A program made the position numbers and the translations under genes. Shown here piece by piece: positions 12,001 through 19,558 of a stretch of DNA of 64,000 bases; the stretch's first letter is position 1, and each line of letters opens with the position of its first letter. A model generated the notes under the pieces. That model saw nothing but the letters and a program-made list of their open reading frames with translations. It did no database searches and had not been told where the DNA came from. The stretch lies in the NCBI GenBank assembly GCA_030549495.1, contig JAUIRK010000673.1, positions 1,178,001 through 1,242,000 on the forward strand, read 5' to 3'. The stretch is from Nectonema munidae. Its lineage: Eukaryota; Nematomorpha; Nectonematoida; Nectonematidae.

Positions 12001-15000
12001 TGTTTGGCTTTCAGGCTCATATGTTATTCTTTTGTTTTCCGGTTTTCTAAACCTTTAAATTCTATCTCAATTTTTCCCATACTTCTTCTTCTACATGCTT
12101 CTCTTTGAGCTAGCAAAAATGCCTATCTTCTTTACAAGTTTAAAATTTTGTTTTTCAAAGTCTTTTAATTTCTTAATTATATTATAATCTTTTGTGCGTA
12201 TTCTTGCTTTATACCAAATATTTAAAAGTTTTTGTACTCCTGTTTTTGCACTCTCTTGTATTGCATCATGTTCTGTTCAGTGAAGATGTCAAAAACGACA
12301 TGAAACTATTTTATTAGATGGTCATTTACTACCAGGAAGAGATTCATACGTGCATCCAACTACCCATAGAGTTTTTGTTCTTTTAGTACATAAATTCATT
12401 ACTAAATTTAATAAAAAATTTGAAAAAAATAAAATAAAAAATTTGTTTTTATGTTTATAATAACTTGGTAGTTTTTGTTTTTACTAAAAAATAATAACTT
12501 TTTTTTTAGTTTTTTAATAGTCCTGCGCAAACTTTAAATGTAGTTAAATCAAGCTAATTTTTTGCATGAAGAATGATAATTATAAAATTAAAAATAAGGT
12601 GATGTGTTTTTAAAGATTCAATTTTCTTGCAAATTTAATTGCCTAATGAGGGTGTGTGTCAAAAACTGCTATCATATCAAAATTCTAAAAGTAAAAAGTC
12701 TTTACCTTATTGGAATGATCATTCAACTTCAAAATATAATCTTTCTCTTCGTTAACTTTGTGGAGAGTTTCTTCCGTCTGAAATGCACGAAAAATTATAG
12801 AACTTATTTTATGGTTGTCTTTGATTTATGAGTTAACATTTTTTTTTAGGTTTACTGAAGAAAAAGAACATTACTTCTCCACAATTATAGTGAATACTCT
12901 TTACTTTATGATACACATCCAATTTTTGGAGCAAATATTTAAGAAAAAATATGCAACATAACATAATTTAGCTTAGCAATTAAAAAGACGGATGCCCATG
13001 AAAATTGCGCCTAAGAATTAAACATATTTTCATTTTTCTATAATTCGTCTAGCTTCTTCTTGAAAAGATCAACACTTTGAGAAAGAAGAAAGTCATTAGG
13101 TATGCTATTCCATTCATTGAATGCTCTTTGAGAAATATTAGATTGGCAAATTAAAATTTTTCTCCGGTATGCTAATATGATTACTTCTATTTATGGAATA
13201 CTCGAGTAACGTCCGATCTTGCGTGTCATGCGATCCCTTAATCCTCACCATTAAAAGCTTTACGTTCATATTTTGCTAGATGTTGCTCATTCGGAAAGAG
13301 GAATTATTATAAGGGAAGAAAATATTATTAAAATAAAAATATGTCTTAGGAAGATGAAGTTTTTACCTAAAAGTCCAAATTTATATCTTTTACTATATTG
13401 ATTGATTTTTATAATGTCAACTTTGAGGGAAAGACAGGGGGCAATTTAGCTAATACAAAAATATTGTCTTTTTACATGAAAAAATTGACTTTGTTGACCT
13501 ATAATAATTTAAAAGGTAAATAATAAAGATATTTAATAAATTAGTTCTTAAACCGAGTTGAAAAAAGTTAATTAATAAAAAAAGACTTTAATTGCATTAT
13601 TTATGCCGATAAGAATCATGGAGCTTATAAAGAAGATAAGGAAAAGAGATAAGGGAAATACTTCTGTAAGTCTGGAGTACAATTCTTCAATTTCGGAATT
13701 CTTGTTTGTAAAGATTGTTTGATAAACGCTATAAATTTCATTTTCTTTTTCCATTTTCTATGCGAAGGAAAACGCGTAAAAAATTAGAAGAAGTTTTGAA
13801 CAGAATAAAATTTCATTTTACCTTGGCCTCATTTTGATTTTCGTAGTTGCGGATACATTTTTGTATTTCATCTTCATACTTACTTCTTTGACTAAAATGG
13901 AGATTGTAAAGATAATTTCGTGACATTAAGAAAATCGCTTAGAAAAAAGTTTAGCATTTGGACTCATAAATAAATTCGCATGGATACCTAATCATCAATT
14001 GCCTTATTTCTATCAGAATTAAATTATGTTATATATTGAGAAGGAGAAAATATATAATGGTTAAAATTCATGGGCATAGCCGGTTCTTTAAAGGCGTGGT
14101 TCATAAATTTAAAAAACGCATTTCTTGAAAATTTAATTTATGCCAAAATAACATTAAAAATACTCATTTTTAAATATATACTTGCAAAATTTGGGCATAA
14201 ACTTGAATTTAGTGGATCCAAATGCATTTATGTTCAAAGAAAAAGATAGAGGGGGGGGGGGGGGGGGTTCAGAACTTATGAACCAAGATAAAAAATCCAA
14301 AAATATATGTATCTCGGTTTATTCGAGGAAATCATTCAAGATTTGTCCAAATGTAAAATTCTTTAAACTTGAAGTAAGGAGTGTAAATTCTTTTTATAAA
14401 AAAATTGCAAAAAGTCTGCTTCCATTCTAACAAAAAGTAAGAAAATGGAATTTGAAAATTTCCACTTTTAGTAGATGATATAAATGAGGCCACACTTTTC
14501 ACAATTTTTATAAAATTTCAAGTTGTTTTGCATCTTTATTTTTAAGCATCTGTTATTTGTATTGATATAATCTTGGAAATGTGATCAATAAAAATAGACT
14601 TTAATGCGTTTTTTTATTTCATTTCTTGTTAAATAAAAACACACATCAAGAAATATCAGCATACGTGCATTTTTACTCTTGGTGAGTAGGGAGTATGATG
14701 AATTAATAACTGAAACTGGTACGAAGTTTAATGATAAAAAACAATTCGTCTACTTGGTTTCTACCTCACCAAGTTTTTTGAAGGATATATATTATAATAT
14801 TTGTAGAATCACCGTATGTGTTACTTTGCGGTTAGTTTATGTATTATATAAGCATCAATGGTGTAAGTGGTTGAACACGCTGGGCGCGCATTTAAATGTC
14901 TGGCCTTCGAATGCCTGTCGAAGCAAATTACCTTCAGGAAATTATTTCTAAAAGACACTTTGAGCAAATGAATTATAGCGTTGATGTTTCGATAGTGTGT

Positions 15001-16647
15001 TGTATATATATATACACAAGAGCATATTTAGGGATCATTTATTGGCCATAGCCACTTTCTTTCTTCAATTTTATATATAGTTAGTACTACATACATTTTT
15101 TTAATGAACAATATTTTTTATTTTTGATACACCAACGTATATATGCGCAACCATTTTTATTTAAAGCAGGGGCATTGAACTTTAAAAATGAAAAAATAAA
15201 AACACGCAATAAAACTAGACCATCTTTGTAAATAGAGTAAGTATTTTACATGCATGTGAAAAAGTGATTTTAAATATTACAAATTTAATTCCCTCTGTAT
15301 TTCCTTATTCTCACTTTCTATTTCTGAGATGTTAGCGTTGATTGCCAGGATAAATCGCTGCAGACTAAGTGCCTTCTTGATATCATTTGCCATTAAATAA
15401 GCCAACAAATCTGTTATCTTTTCTACTCTAAATTATAAATATAAAAAGATAGAATTTCAACCAAACCTTAAAGTAAATTGTGTATAAAATCATTAAAAAA
15501 CTCTTTAAACCTTTTTATTATATGAAATTTAGAGTTTAGGTTTTCTAATTGGCGAGATCGTTTAATCAAATTTCCGTGCTAATCTGAGCTATACTTTCTG
15601 TTTGATTTTATGTGATTGAAACTTTAATTAGACGATTCGTCTCGAAAGATCCAAGAAAGGGAAGTTAAGAGTGGTCTAATCCTAAGTTAAGCTTCACTTG
15701 TCTTTCTTTATAAATAAATGAATATGACTTTTTCTAACTATAGGATAATATAGCTTTATGAGTGATGATTTACTTATACACAAATAAAGAATATATATGC
15801 ATCCAAAATTTGGCAATAGGGAATTTTTGTTAAATTTTAGTTAAATCTAACCCTATCCTAACCCTAACCAATCTTATATGTTAGGAAAAACTGACATTTG
15901 CATAAGTTGTAAAAATTCATGAGCAGAAATGTGATCCTGAATTTGTTGATAATTCAGGAATATGAATACAAAGAAATCAACAGTAGCGTCAAAAATTTTA
16001 ATGATCAATTAGAAAAAATATATTTGTTTATACTCTTTGTACATTATTTTTTATTTATGATTTTGTTATAAAACATTAGAATTTTCAAGAAATATACCAA
16101 ATGTGAATATTGCCTTTTTTTCATTTTAGAATCTTTTCATGACAAATATAGTATATAAGTTATAAATATTTTAGAAAACGTATAGTAAGAATAAACTAAA
16201 TATTTTCAGAAATTTAAAATAACTAAAAAAAATTATATTCCTTTGTATACGTTTATAAAATATTTAGTGCTAATCCCAGCCGTAACTAATTGAAATATAC
16301 GAAATTTTTCTGCAATTATTTTCTTTTATTCTGCAAATATTGAACAAAATTCACACCAAAAATTAAATGAGAGAAACCGGTTTTTTGGTTTATAAATTAA
16401 AATATTGAAATTACTGCACCCATGAAATCTCGGATGTTAAGGGAGAAAAAGGGAAATGATAACTCTTAGAAAATGCAAAAATTAAATATATTGGATAAAT
16501 GAAATACGCAACATCTTTGGACATCTTCATCTTATGTAGAACTCTTTGAATTTGAACGATCCAAGCGTCTTCGTCCAAGATTTCTTGCTCGGATTCGCTT
16601 TCACCACAATTTTGCGTTTCTTCGTTTTCATCATCAACACACAACAT
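1..16647 (-). CDS. Multi-exon large Rab GTPase gene (RASEF/CRACR2A-like), 3' end outside window
   Basis: Gene span on the minus strand; the coding exons are listed separately. Exons 1 to 10 (16647 down to 6023) join with matching phases and stay open for 338 codons from the ATG at 16645-16647. They encode an acidic start, a long charged coiled coil (about residues 70-255) and a Ser/Asp-rich linker. Exons at 151-330 and 1-92 join each other in phase 0 and carry a Rab-type P-loop. Large Rabs (RASEF, CRACR2A, Rab44) have EF-hands, coiled coil, linker and a C-terminal Rab domain; they are membrane-trafficking or calcium-linked switches. The join between exon 10 (ends in phase 2) and exon 151-330 (starts in phase 0) is not resolved, so one gene rather than two is an inference. 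The G2-G5 motifs and prenylated tail lie beyond base 1. Confidence 0.55.
151..330 (-). CDS. Exon immediately upstream of the Rab P-loop exon
   Basis: This is a 180-nt (60-codon) open exon in phase 0 at both ends. Its donor is strong, ACATG|GTAAGT at 151/150, and its acceptor is AAATATAG before 330. It joins without a frame change to exon 1-92 across a 58-bp intron. The translation begins FFEKIFCLYKYLDTRQTLYN and ends CANTKDTQSYM. No domain was recognised; by position it is the linker in front of the GTPase domain. The acceptor lacks a good pyrimidine tract, so the 5' boundary is less certain than the donor. Confidence 0.5.
3297..3412. mobile_element. TTAA MITE, copy 1 (piggyBac-like)
   Basis: A 116-bp element with long imperfect terminal inverted repeats. 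The left end reads CCCATTTAGCATCAACGTT and the reverse complement of the right end reads CCATTTAGTAGCAATGTT. The left flank is CTAA, probably a decayed TTAA. It shares its ends and an internal GCATACGAATTCAGTAA phrase with the element at 4859-4953. Its ends also match the element at 40298-40427. TTAA targets suggest mobilisation by a piggyBac-type transposase; this is inferred. Confidence 0.6.
4859..4953. mobile_element. TTAA MITE, copy 2 (piggyBac-like)
   Basis: A 95-bp element followed by a clean TTAA (4954-4957) and preceded by TTAG (4855-4858). Its two ends match in inverted orientation over about 28 bp (roughly 22 identities). From the right end inward it reads CCCATTCAGAACCAATG. The middle is close to that of copy 1. 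It sits inside a short minus-strand open stretch (5056-4784) that I cannot assign to a protein. Confidence 0.65.
5228..5452 (+). CDS. Small unidentified open frame (74 aa), possibly not a gene
   Basis: An ATG-initiated frame with higher GC content than its surroundings. The predicted peptide is basic and ends in a Cys cluster, KNCKCGKRNCLGNK, then ALRRK. No family was recognised, and it lies inside an intron of the minus-strand Rab gene. The opposite strand of the same block has an exon-like stretch (5407-5437). The GC-rich block may therefore be conserved because of the minus strand, with this frame only a shadow. Confidence 0.2.
   Translation: MTTFQSMMHSNESHSSSLRPKNCKLKKIPRERNRLVYRGLAYFKNCKCGKRNCLGNKEFTSSTLNTVERALRRK
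5407..5437 (-). CDS. Candidate 31-nt micro-exon of the Rab gene
   Basis: The acceptor is ATTTTCTTCGAAG and the donor is GACGAG|GTGAAT. Entering in phase 2, as exon 6023-6187 requires, it encodes ALSTVFSVDE and leaves in phase 0, as exon 151-330 requires. The phases fit exactly, but an exon this short can match by chance. Confidence 0.25.
6023..6187 (-). CDS. Rab gene exon 10: Ser-rich linker
   Basis: A 165-nt exon with acceptor CTCTTTCTCTATTAG and donor CCAAG|GTAACT. It enters in phase 2 from exon 7554-7645 and stays open for 54 codons, including FVDDKQDETSSCYSSF and SNISSSSSPLSCKSSHCEP. This low-complexity Ser/Asp composition suits the unstructured linker between the coiled coil and the GTPase domain of large Rabs. 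If the donor were not used, translation would end two codons later (CEPR, then stop), so a short form ending here is possible. Confidence 0.55.
6785..6825 (-). mobile_element. hAT-like transposon terminus
   Basis: Read on the minus strand, the sequence is CCAGTGGTGGGATTCAGC then CGGTTCACTCC. This resembles the terminal inverted repeats of hAT-superfamily elements that start CAGTGGTGGGATTCA. I could not find the opposite terminus or a target duplication, so only one end is claimed. Confidence 0.35.
7554..7645 (-). CDS. Rab gene exon 9: end of coiled coil
   Basis: A 92-nt exon with excellent acceptor TTCTTTTTTTAACAG and donor AAAGT|GTAAAT. Phase 0 entry and phase 2 exit. It encodes MIMYKSLPQKGKRSFRQFG then SILGNYFDNDK. 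Read-through past the donor meets TAA at once, so without the splice this would look like a terminal exon. The next exon (6023-6187) continues the frame. Confidence 0.6.
7721..7772 (-). CDS. Rab gene exon 8: coiled coil
   Basis: A 52-nt exon with acceptor CATTTTTTTAG and consensus donor TTT|GTAAGT. It enters in phase 2 and leaves in phase 0. It encodes LSNQRLLDEKDEAVAKF, a heptad-like charged helix continuous with the exons on both sides. Confidence 0.6.
8535..8600 (-). CDS. Rab gene exon 7: coiled coil
   Basis: A 66-nt exon with acceptor TTTTTACTTTTAAG and donor TTTAAA|GTAAAA. It enters and leaves in phase 2. It encodes SLTLEKFSKQVESLEEEIKN plus L, a typical coiled-coil segment. It joins exon 11696-11811 across a 3.1-kb intron that carries both ~150-bp satellites. 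Confidence 0.6.
9600..10227. repeat. Tandem satellite A, about 151-bp unit, 4 copies
   Basis: Four head-to-tail copies begin near 9631, 9782, 9933 and 10085 (spacing 151, 151, 152). Each contains a TACTAAATCGG(T/C)CATGCTG phrase and an AATCAAATTTGCGGTTTAC phrase; the last copy is shortened and more divergent. The array lies inside an intron of the minus-strand gene. Small open frames within it are by-products of the repeat. Confidence 0.85.
10660..11540. repeat. Tandem satellite B, about 148-bp unit, 5-6 copies
   Basis: The phrase TTTTTTGACAGGTTTGATTG recurs near 10694, 10820 (degenerate), 11012, 11159, 11307 and 11457. The last four copies are spaced 147, 148 and 150 bp. Each is followed by AAAAAATGAATATCACCA and TGAATTCAGCATA. 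The first two copies are divergent and irregularly spaced. The unit differs in sequence from satellite A but has nearly the same length, and lies about 430 bp away in the same intron. Confidence 0.8.
11696..11811 (-). CDS. Rab gene exon 6: coiled coil
   Basis: A 116-nt exon with acceptor CCTTAAATTTAG and donor AATCA|GTAATA. Phase 0 entry and phase 2 exit. It encodes EKVTMQEELIKLQSENQILK then EGIKEINETIGKKSKAKN. The donor sequence itself supplies a TAA when read through, so it could be mistaken for the gene's end. The next exon (8535-8600) fits in phase and continues the coiled coil. Confidence 0.6.
12000..12310 (-). pseudogene. Decayed fragment of a repetitive transposon-associated protein
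   Basis: The minus strand reads ESAKTGVQKLLNIWYKARI then RTKDYNIIKKLKDFEKQNF, followed by a lysine-rich tail with stop codons on both sides. A W-x-KARIxT pattern followed by a lysine-rich helix is, from memory, common in multicopy uncharacterised proteins of cnidarian and arthropod genomes. I cannot name the family. It lies in an intron of the Rab gene. Confidence 0.3.
12706..12777 (-). CDS. Rab gene exon 5: coiled coil
   Basis: A 72-nt exon with acceptor TCGTGCATTTCAG and donor AATAAG|GTAAAG, in phase 0 at both ends. It encodes TEETLHKVNEEKDYILKLND then HSNK. The charged heptad-like composition and clean junctions place it between exons 13662-13757 and 11696-11811. Confidence 0.6.
13030..13330 (-). 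pseudogene. 3' fragment of a CR1/Jockey-like LINE
   Basis: Minus-strand frames match the C-terminal end of APE-type LINE reverse transcriptase polyproteins. One frame gives LLMVRIKGSHDTQDRTLLEY then SINRSN. After a frameshift another gives SQRAFNEWNSIPNDFLLSQS then VDLFKKKLDEL. The pattern FSxRxxNxWNxLPxxVxxxxSVxxFKxxLD is typical of this tail. It is 5'-truncated and carries at least one frameshift, as expected of an old LINE copy in an intron. Confidence 0.6.
13662..13757 (-). CDS. Rab gene exon 4: coiled coil
   Basis: A 96-nt exon with acceptor TTTTCCTTCGCATAG and donor ACAGAA|GTATTT, in phase 0 at both ends. It encodes KMEKENEIYSVYQTIFTNKN then SEIEELYSRLTE. Beyond the donor the frame runs into hydrophobic intron sequence (SLFLIFFISS), which I take as intronic rather than a membrane segment. 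Confidence 0.6.
13822..13891 (-). CDS. Rab gene exon 3: coiled coil
   Basis: A 70-nt exon with acceptor TCTCCATTTTAG and donor GCCAAG|GTAAAA. Phase 2 entry and phase 0 exit. It encodes QRSKYEDEIQKCIRNYENQN then EAK. The split codon with exon 15281-15427 (TT plus T) gives Phe. Confidence 0.6.
14251..14267 (+). repeat. Homopolymer run of 17 G
   Basis: A 17-base poly-G run in an AT-rich intron. Its exact length is likely variable or assembly-sensitive. Confidence 0.9.
15281..15427 (-). CDS. Rab gene exon 2
   Basis: A 147-nt exon with acceptor TATTTATAATTTAG and donor AATTT|GTAATA, in phase 2 at both ends. It encodes VEKITDLLAYLMANDIKKAL then SLQRFILAINANISEIESEN then KEIQRELN. The Leu/Ile-rich helix passes into the coiled coil. 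The codon split with exon 1 (GC plus A) gives Ala. Confidence 0.6.
16508..16647 (-). CDS. Rab gene exon 1 (or first exon in reach): acidic N-terminus
   Basis: The ATG at 16645-16647 has an in-frame TGA seven codons upstream. The exon encodes MLCVDDENEETQNCGESESE then QEILDEDAWIVQIQRVLHKM and ends at donor GTTGC|GTATTT in phase 2. RASEF also has an acidic stretch followed by an AW-containing helix just before its coiled coil. The same bases could be an internal exon, using acceptor TTCGTTTTAG one codon upstream of the ATG in phase 2. Longer EF-hand-bearing forms starting further upstream are therefore not excluded. Confidence 0.5.
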
Positions 16648-16670
16648 TACGCTAAAACGAATTGGTCAAT

Positions 16671-16800
16671 TTATGCGCGTGACTTTTCAAACTCAACAAA
16701 AGCATGAGATTTCTTATCTAATTCACCGTATTCCGTGACAAAGCCAGTACGGTTCAAGGTCAAAAGAAAGCTGTCTAGAATGGTTTGCCGCCATAGCAAG
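16671..16800 (-). other. EF-hand-like reading frame just upstream of exon 1
   Basis: A minus-strand frame reads TILDSFLLTLNRTGFVTEYG then ELDKKSHAFVEFEKSRA before a stop. The first part resembles the helix-loop of the RASEF first EF-hand and the second has a VxFE element. Spacing between the two is too short for a canonical EF pair, and several loop Asp residues are missing. An overlapping frame starting with ATG (MAANHSRQLSFDLEPYWLCH) ends at a GTGAAT donor in the phase that exon 16508-16647 would accept. Either could be a true 5' exon; neither is secure. Confidence 0.2.
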
Positions 16801-17384
16801 AGGATATATAGAAAGAAACGTTTACAAAATGAATAAAATATTTTACATTGGAATTTAGTAGAAAATTCATCATTGTCTCTATTTCTCTAGGCTACCGTCA
16901 AGAAATAGCAGTTCTAAAAAGCTAGCATCTTTGTTACACTGATCATTCATCCACAATTCTCTACTGTTTATCCGCAAAATCAGTGCTCCTGATAAGAATG
17001 TGTTTCAACTTTTTTAGAAAAAGAAACCTCACAATTTCTTTCAATAAACTAAACTCATCATCATCATCATCATCATCAAGAATATCACATCACCACAGTT
17101 ATCGCTTTTCGATCTTATATACGAACCAAAGGTTTTCATTGTCTGTATATAGAAAGAGTTAATATGTGGTTTCCAAACAAAAGAACTGGAGAGAAAACTG
17201 TCTCGTTTTTTATCTAAATATCTTTCTACCTAATATATAGCAAAAGTTCATGCAAATGTTATTATGTATATTTAAGTTTTTGTAATTATATATCTTTACA
17301 CACACACATCCATATATTTATTATATATAAAATATATATTAGGAGCTTGACAAATTTCAGAAGGCATCGGTACTGGTGCAAAAT

Positions 17385-17470
17385 CGAAAGGAGGACGAAA
17401 TCCCCGAAGGACCAAATCCCCCACGATAAAACCCCGCATGGACAAAATGTACCGGGATAAATTAAAAATT
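17385..17470 (+). repeat. Degenerate 15-16-bp phrase array (GGACAAAATCCC type)
   Basis: Consecutive phrases read GGACGAAATCCCC, GGACCAAATCCCC, GATAAAACCCC, GGACAAAATGTACC and GGGATAAA. A related set (GGCGAAACGTCC, GATAAAAGTACC, GACAAAAGTCC, GGCCAAATGTC) occurs at 18430-18545. Such phrases are often subterminal in DNA transposons, so the two arrays may mark the ends of one element of about 1.2 kb. Confidence 0.5.
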
Positions 17471-18429
17471 ATCCCTTAGTTCAAATGTAAATAAAAATTC
17501 ACGGGTGTAACTTGAGTGCTAAAAAATACATATTTTATTTTTCAAATGCTCCTGTAGTTCTAAAGATAAATATAATAAGGCACTACAACCCTCGTTTCTT
17601 TCTTTTAAGTTTGTTATGCCATAAATAGTTGTAGTTAGCTTAACTGAATATTACAGACATGTTGGTAGTATTGAGTTAATTCACTAAATCTCTGTATCAC
17701 CTCTTTTCTGCGAGCCGTATCCCACATAGACCTCAATCTCCTGTCTTAGTGAAAACTGCAGTTGGTTTATTAGTGTTTTTCTAACAAGCCAATATTTTCC
17801 CACTTACGCATAGTTAATTCAAATAAATCCTCTTTTGAAGCGTACATTTAGAAAAGCTCTATTTCAACATCTACCAGCGTAAAATTTTTTTAAACAATCT
17901 ACTTACTTCCTTGACTTTTTGCTCACACTTTCATGAAGGGATCACTTTAAAATCTGTCACAGGGTAATTTTGTCCTGATATTGATTCAAATATACGTTAA
18001 ATTGCTTTGAGAAGATTTATAAAGAATTTGGTGATTTTAAATTTTAGAAATAAAGTAAATTGTTAATATAAGTTGCCTTTCCAAAATATTTTTGTGCAAA
18101 AAAATCGAAATTTCAGGCATTTATTCCCACAAGGAAGAATAAATAGCGTAGAATAAATATTAGAAGTAGTGTAAAATAGCGTAGGGTAGAATAATAGAGG
18201 TAGAATAAATGTTTTTTTTCGAGAAAGAGCTATTATCATATTTCACGTTTATTACTTCTATTAGTAGAGAGGATCACGGTTGTCAGAAAGGGTATCAAAA
18301 GATGTGATGAATTTTCACATGATTTAATTTAATTCCTGAACTTTATTTGGTATAAATGGAAGCACAAAATAAATATGCAGTAGGCAAACGGCGCGATGAA
18401 ATTATGAGATAAACTCTTTTTTTACATAA

Positions 18430-18545
18430 ACCTTGTTGGCGAAACGTCCGTTTATAATTCGATAAAAGTACCGAATAATTTGTAGACAAAAGTCCTCTCG
18501 GCCAAATGTCGTTGACTAAAAGTACGGTCACTATTGAGTGACCCA
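18430..18545 (+). repeat. Second GACAAAAGTCC-type phrase array
   Basis: Phrases GGCGAAACGTCC, GATAAAAGTACC, GACAAAAGTCC, GGCCAAATGTC and GACTAAAAGTACG occur within 116 bp. Overlapping small frames are not considered coding. Confidence 0.45.
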
Positions 18546-19029
18546 CATATGAAAATATTGACAAGTTTTCCATGAGTTTTATCGAAAATAAATTTACCAC
18601 TATTTTTATATAAAATGAAAATTTTGTTTTAATATGCCTCCTACAATTCAAAATTTGAAATTGAACAAATTTTAAAAATCAAGTTTATCGTTATATAAAA
18701 ACTGAAAGTTGACCTAAGATTAAAAACATTCATCTTTCCTATTTTATTGCAATCTTAGCCTGACGCGCAAAACATATTAACTAAAATATACAGAGACAAT
18801 AAAAAAACCAAATCCTTAAACTTTTACTTTCCACTATTAGTTTTGTTGATTATTTTACCTCATACTTACAGTATTTCACGTGGCTGGCCTTCTTGGACTT
18901 TGTTCTCAGAAGTCATAATTCATTAATAGCATTTTATCGATTCAAAAAATTCTTAAATTTACACACAAAATATTGGGATAAGAGCTAAGAAGAAGATTCT
19001 TCATCATCGCGATGACTTTTACCAAACTC

Positions 19030-19085
19030 CAAGCCGCGGCATAGCAAGAGGGGCAGCAGGAGCATAGGTCCCTGCCCGCCTACCG
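19030..19085. mobile_element. Possible transposon terminus
   Basis: The GC-rich GCGGCATAGCAAGAGGGGC then AGCAGGAGCATAGGTCCCTG stands out from 30% GC surroundings. It resembles the GGCGTAGCAAGGGGG-type ends seen in many invertebrate repeats. No partner end was found. Confidence 0.3.
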
Positions 19086-19205
19086 ATAATGCCTCTCATT
19101 CCAATTGTATAAAAAATTTGTTTTTTTGTAAGTAAGTTACACCAAAAAAAGGAAAACTTAAAATGTGTATCTATTGATTATAAACTTTTAGTATTAAAAG
19201 GTAAA

Positions 19206-19558
19206 ATGAAGGATTTCATGATAAATAAAGTCCATTTTTATGCCGAAGATTTGTTACACGGCAAAATAGCTTTTTATTTCTTGAAAAATTTTTCATGAAG
19301 GATTTCATGATAAATAAAGTCCATTTTTATGCCGAAGATTTGTTACACGGCAAAATAGCTTTTTATTTCTTGAAAAATTTTTCATGAAGGATTTCATGAT
19401 AAATAAAGTCCATTTTTATGCTGAAATTTATTACATGACAAAATAGCTTTTTATTTCTTGAAAAATTTTTCATGAAGGATTTCATGATAAATAAAGTCCA
19501 TTTTTATGCTGAAATTTATTACATGACAAAATAGCTTTTTATTTCTTGAAAAATTTTC
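19206..19558. repeat. 89-bp tandem repeat, 4 copies
   Basis: Units begin at 19206, 19295, 19384 and 19472 with ATGAAGGATTTCATGATAAA. Copies 1 and 2 share GCCGAAGATTTGTTACACGG, while copies 3 and 4 share GCTGAAATTTATTACATGAC. A dimer-level duplication history is therefore visible. Confidence 0.95.

Noticed and set aside
13572-13661. Transmembrane-like LSLFLIFFISSMILIG extension of exon 4
   Set aside because: It lies beyond the GTATTT donor and the next exon joins in frame. AT-rich intron sequence readily gives hydrophobic translations.
19206-19558. CRISPR-like array
   Set aside because: Units are contiguous 88-89-bp tandem copies without unique spacers, in a eukaryotic context.
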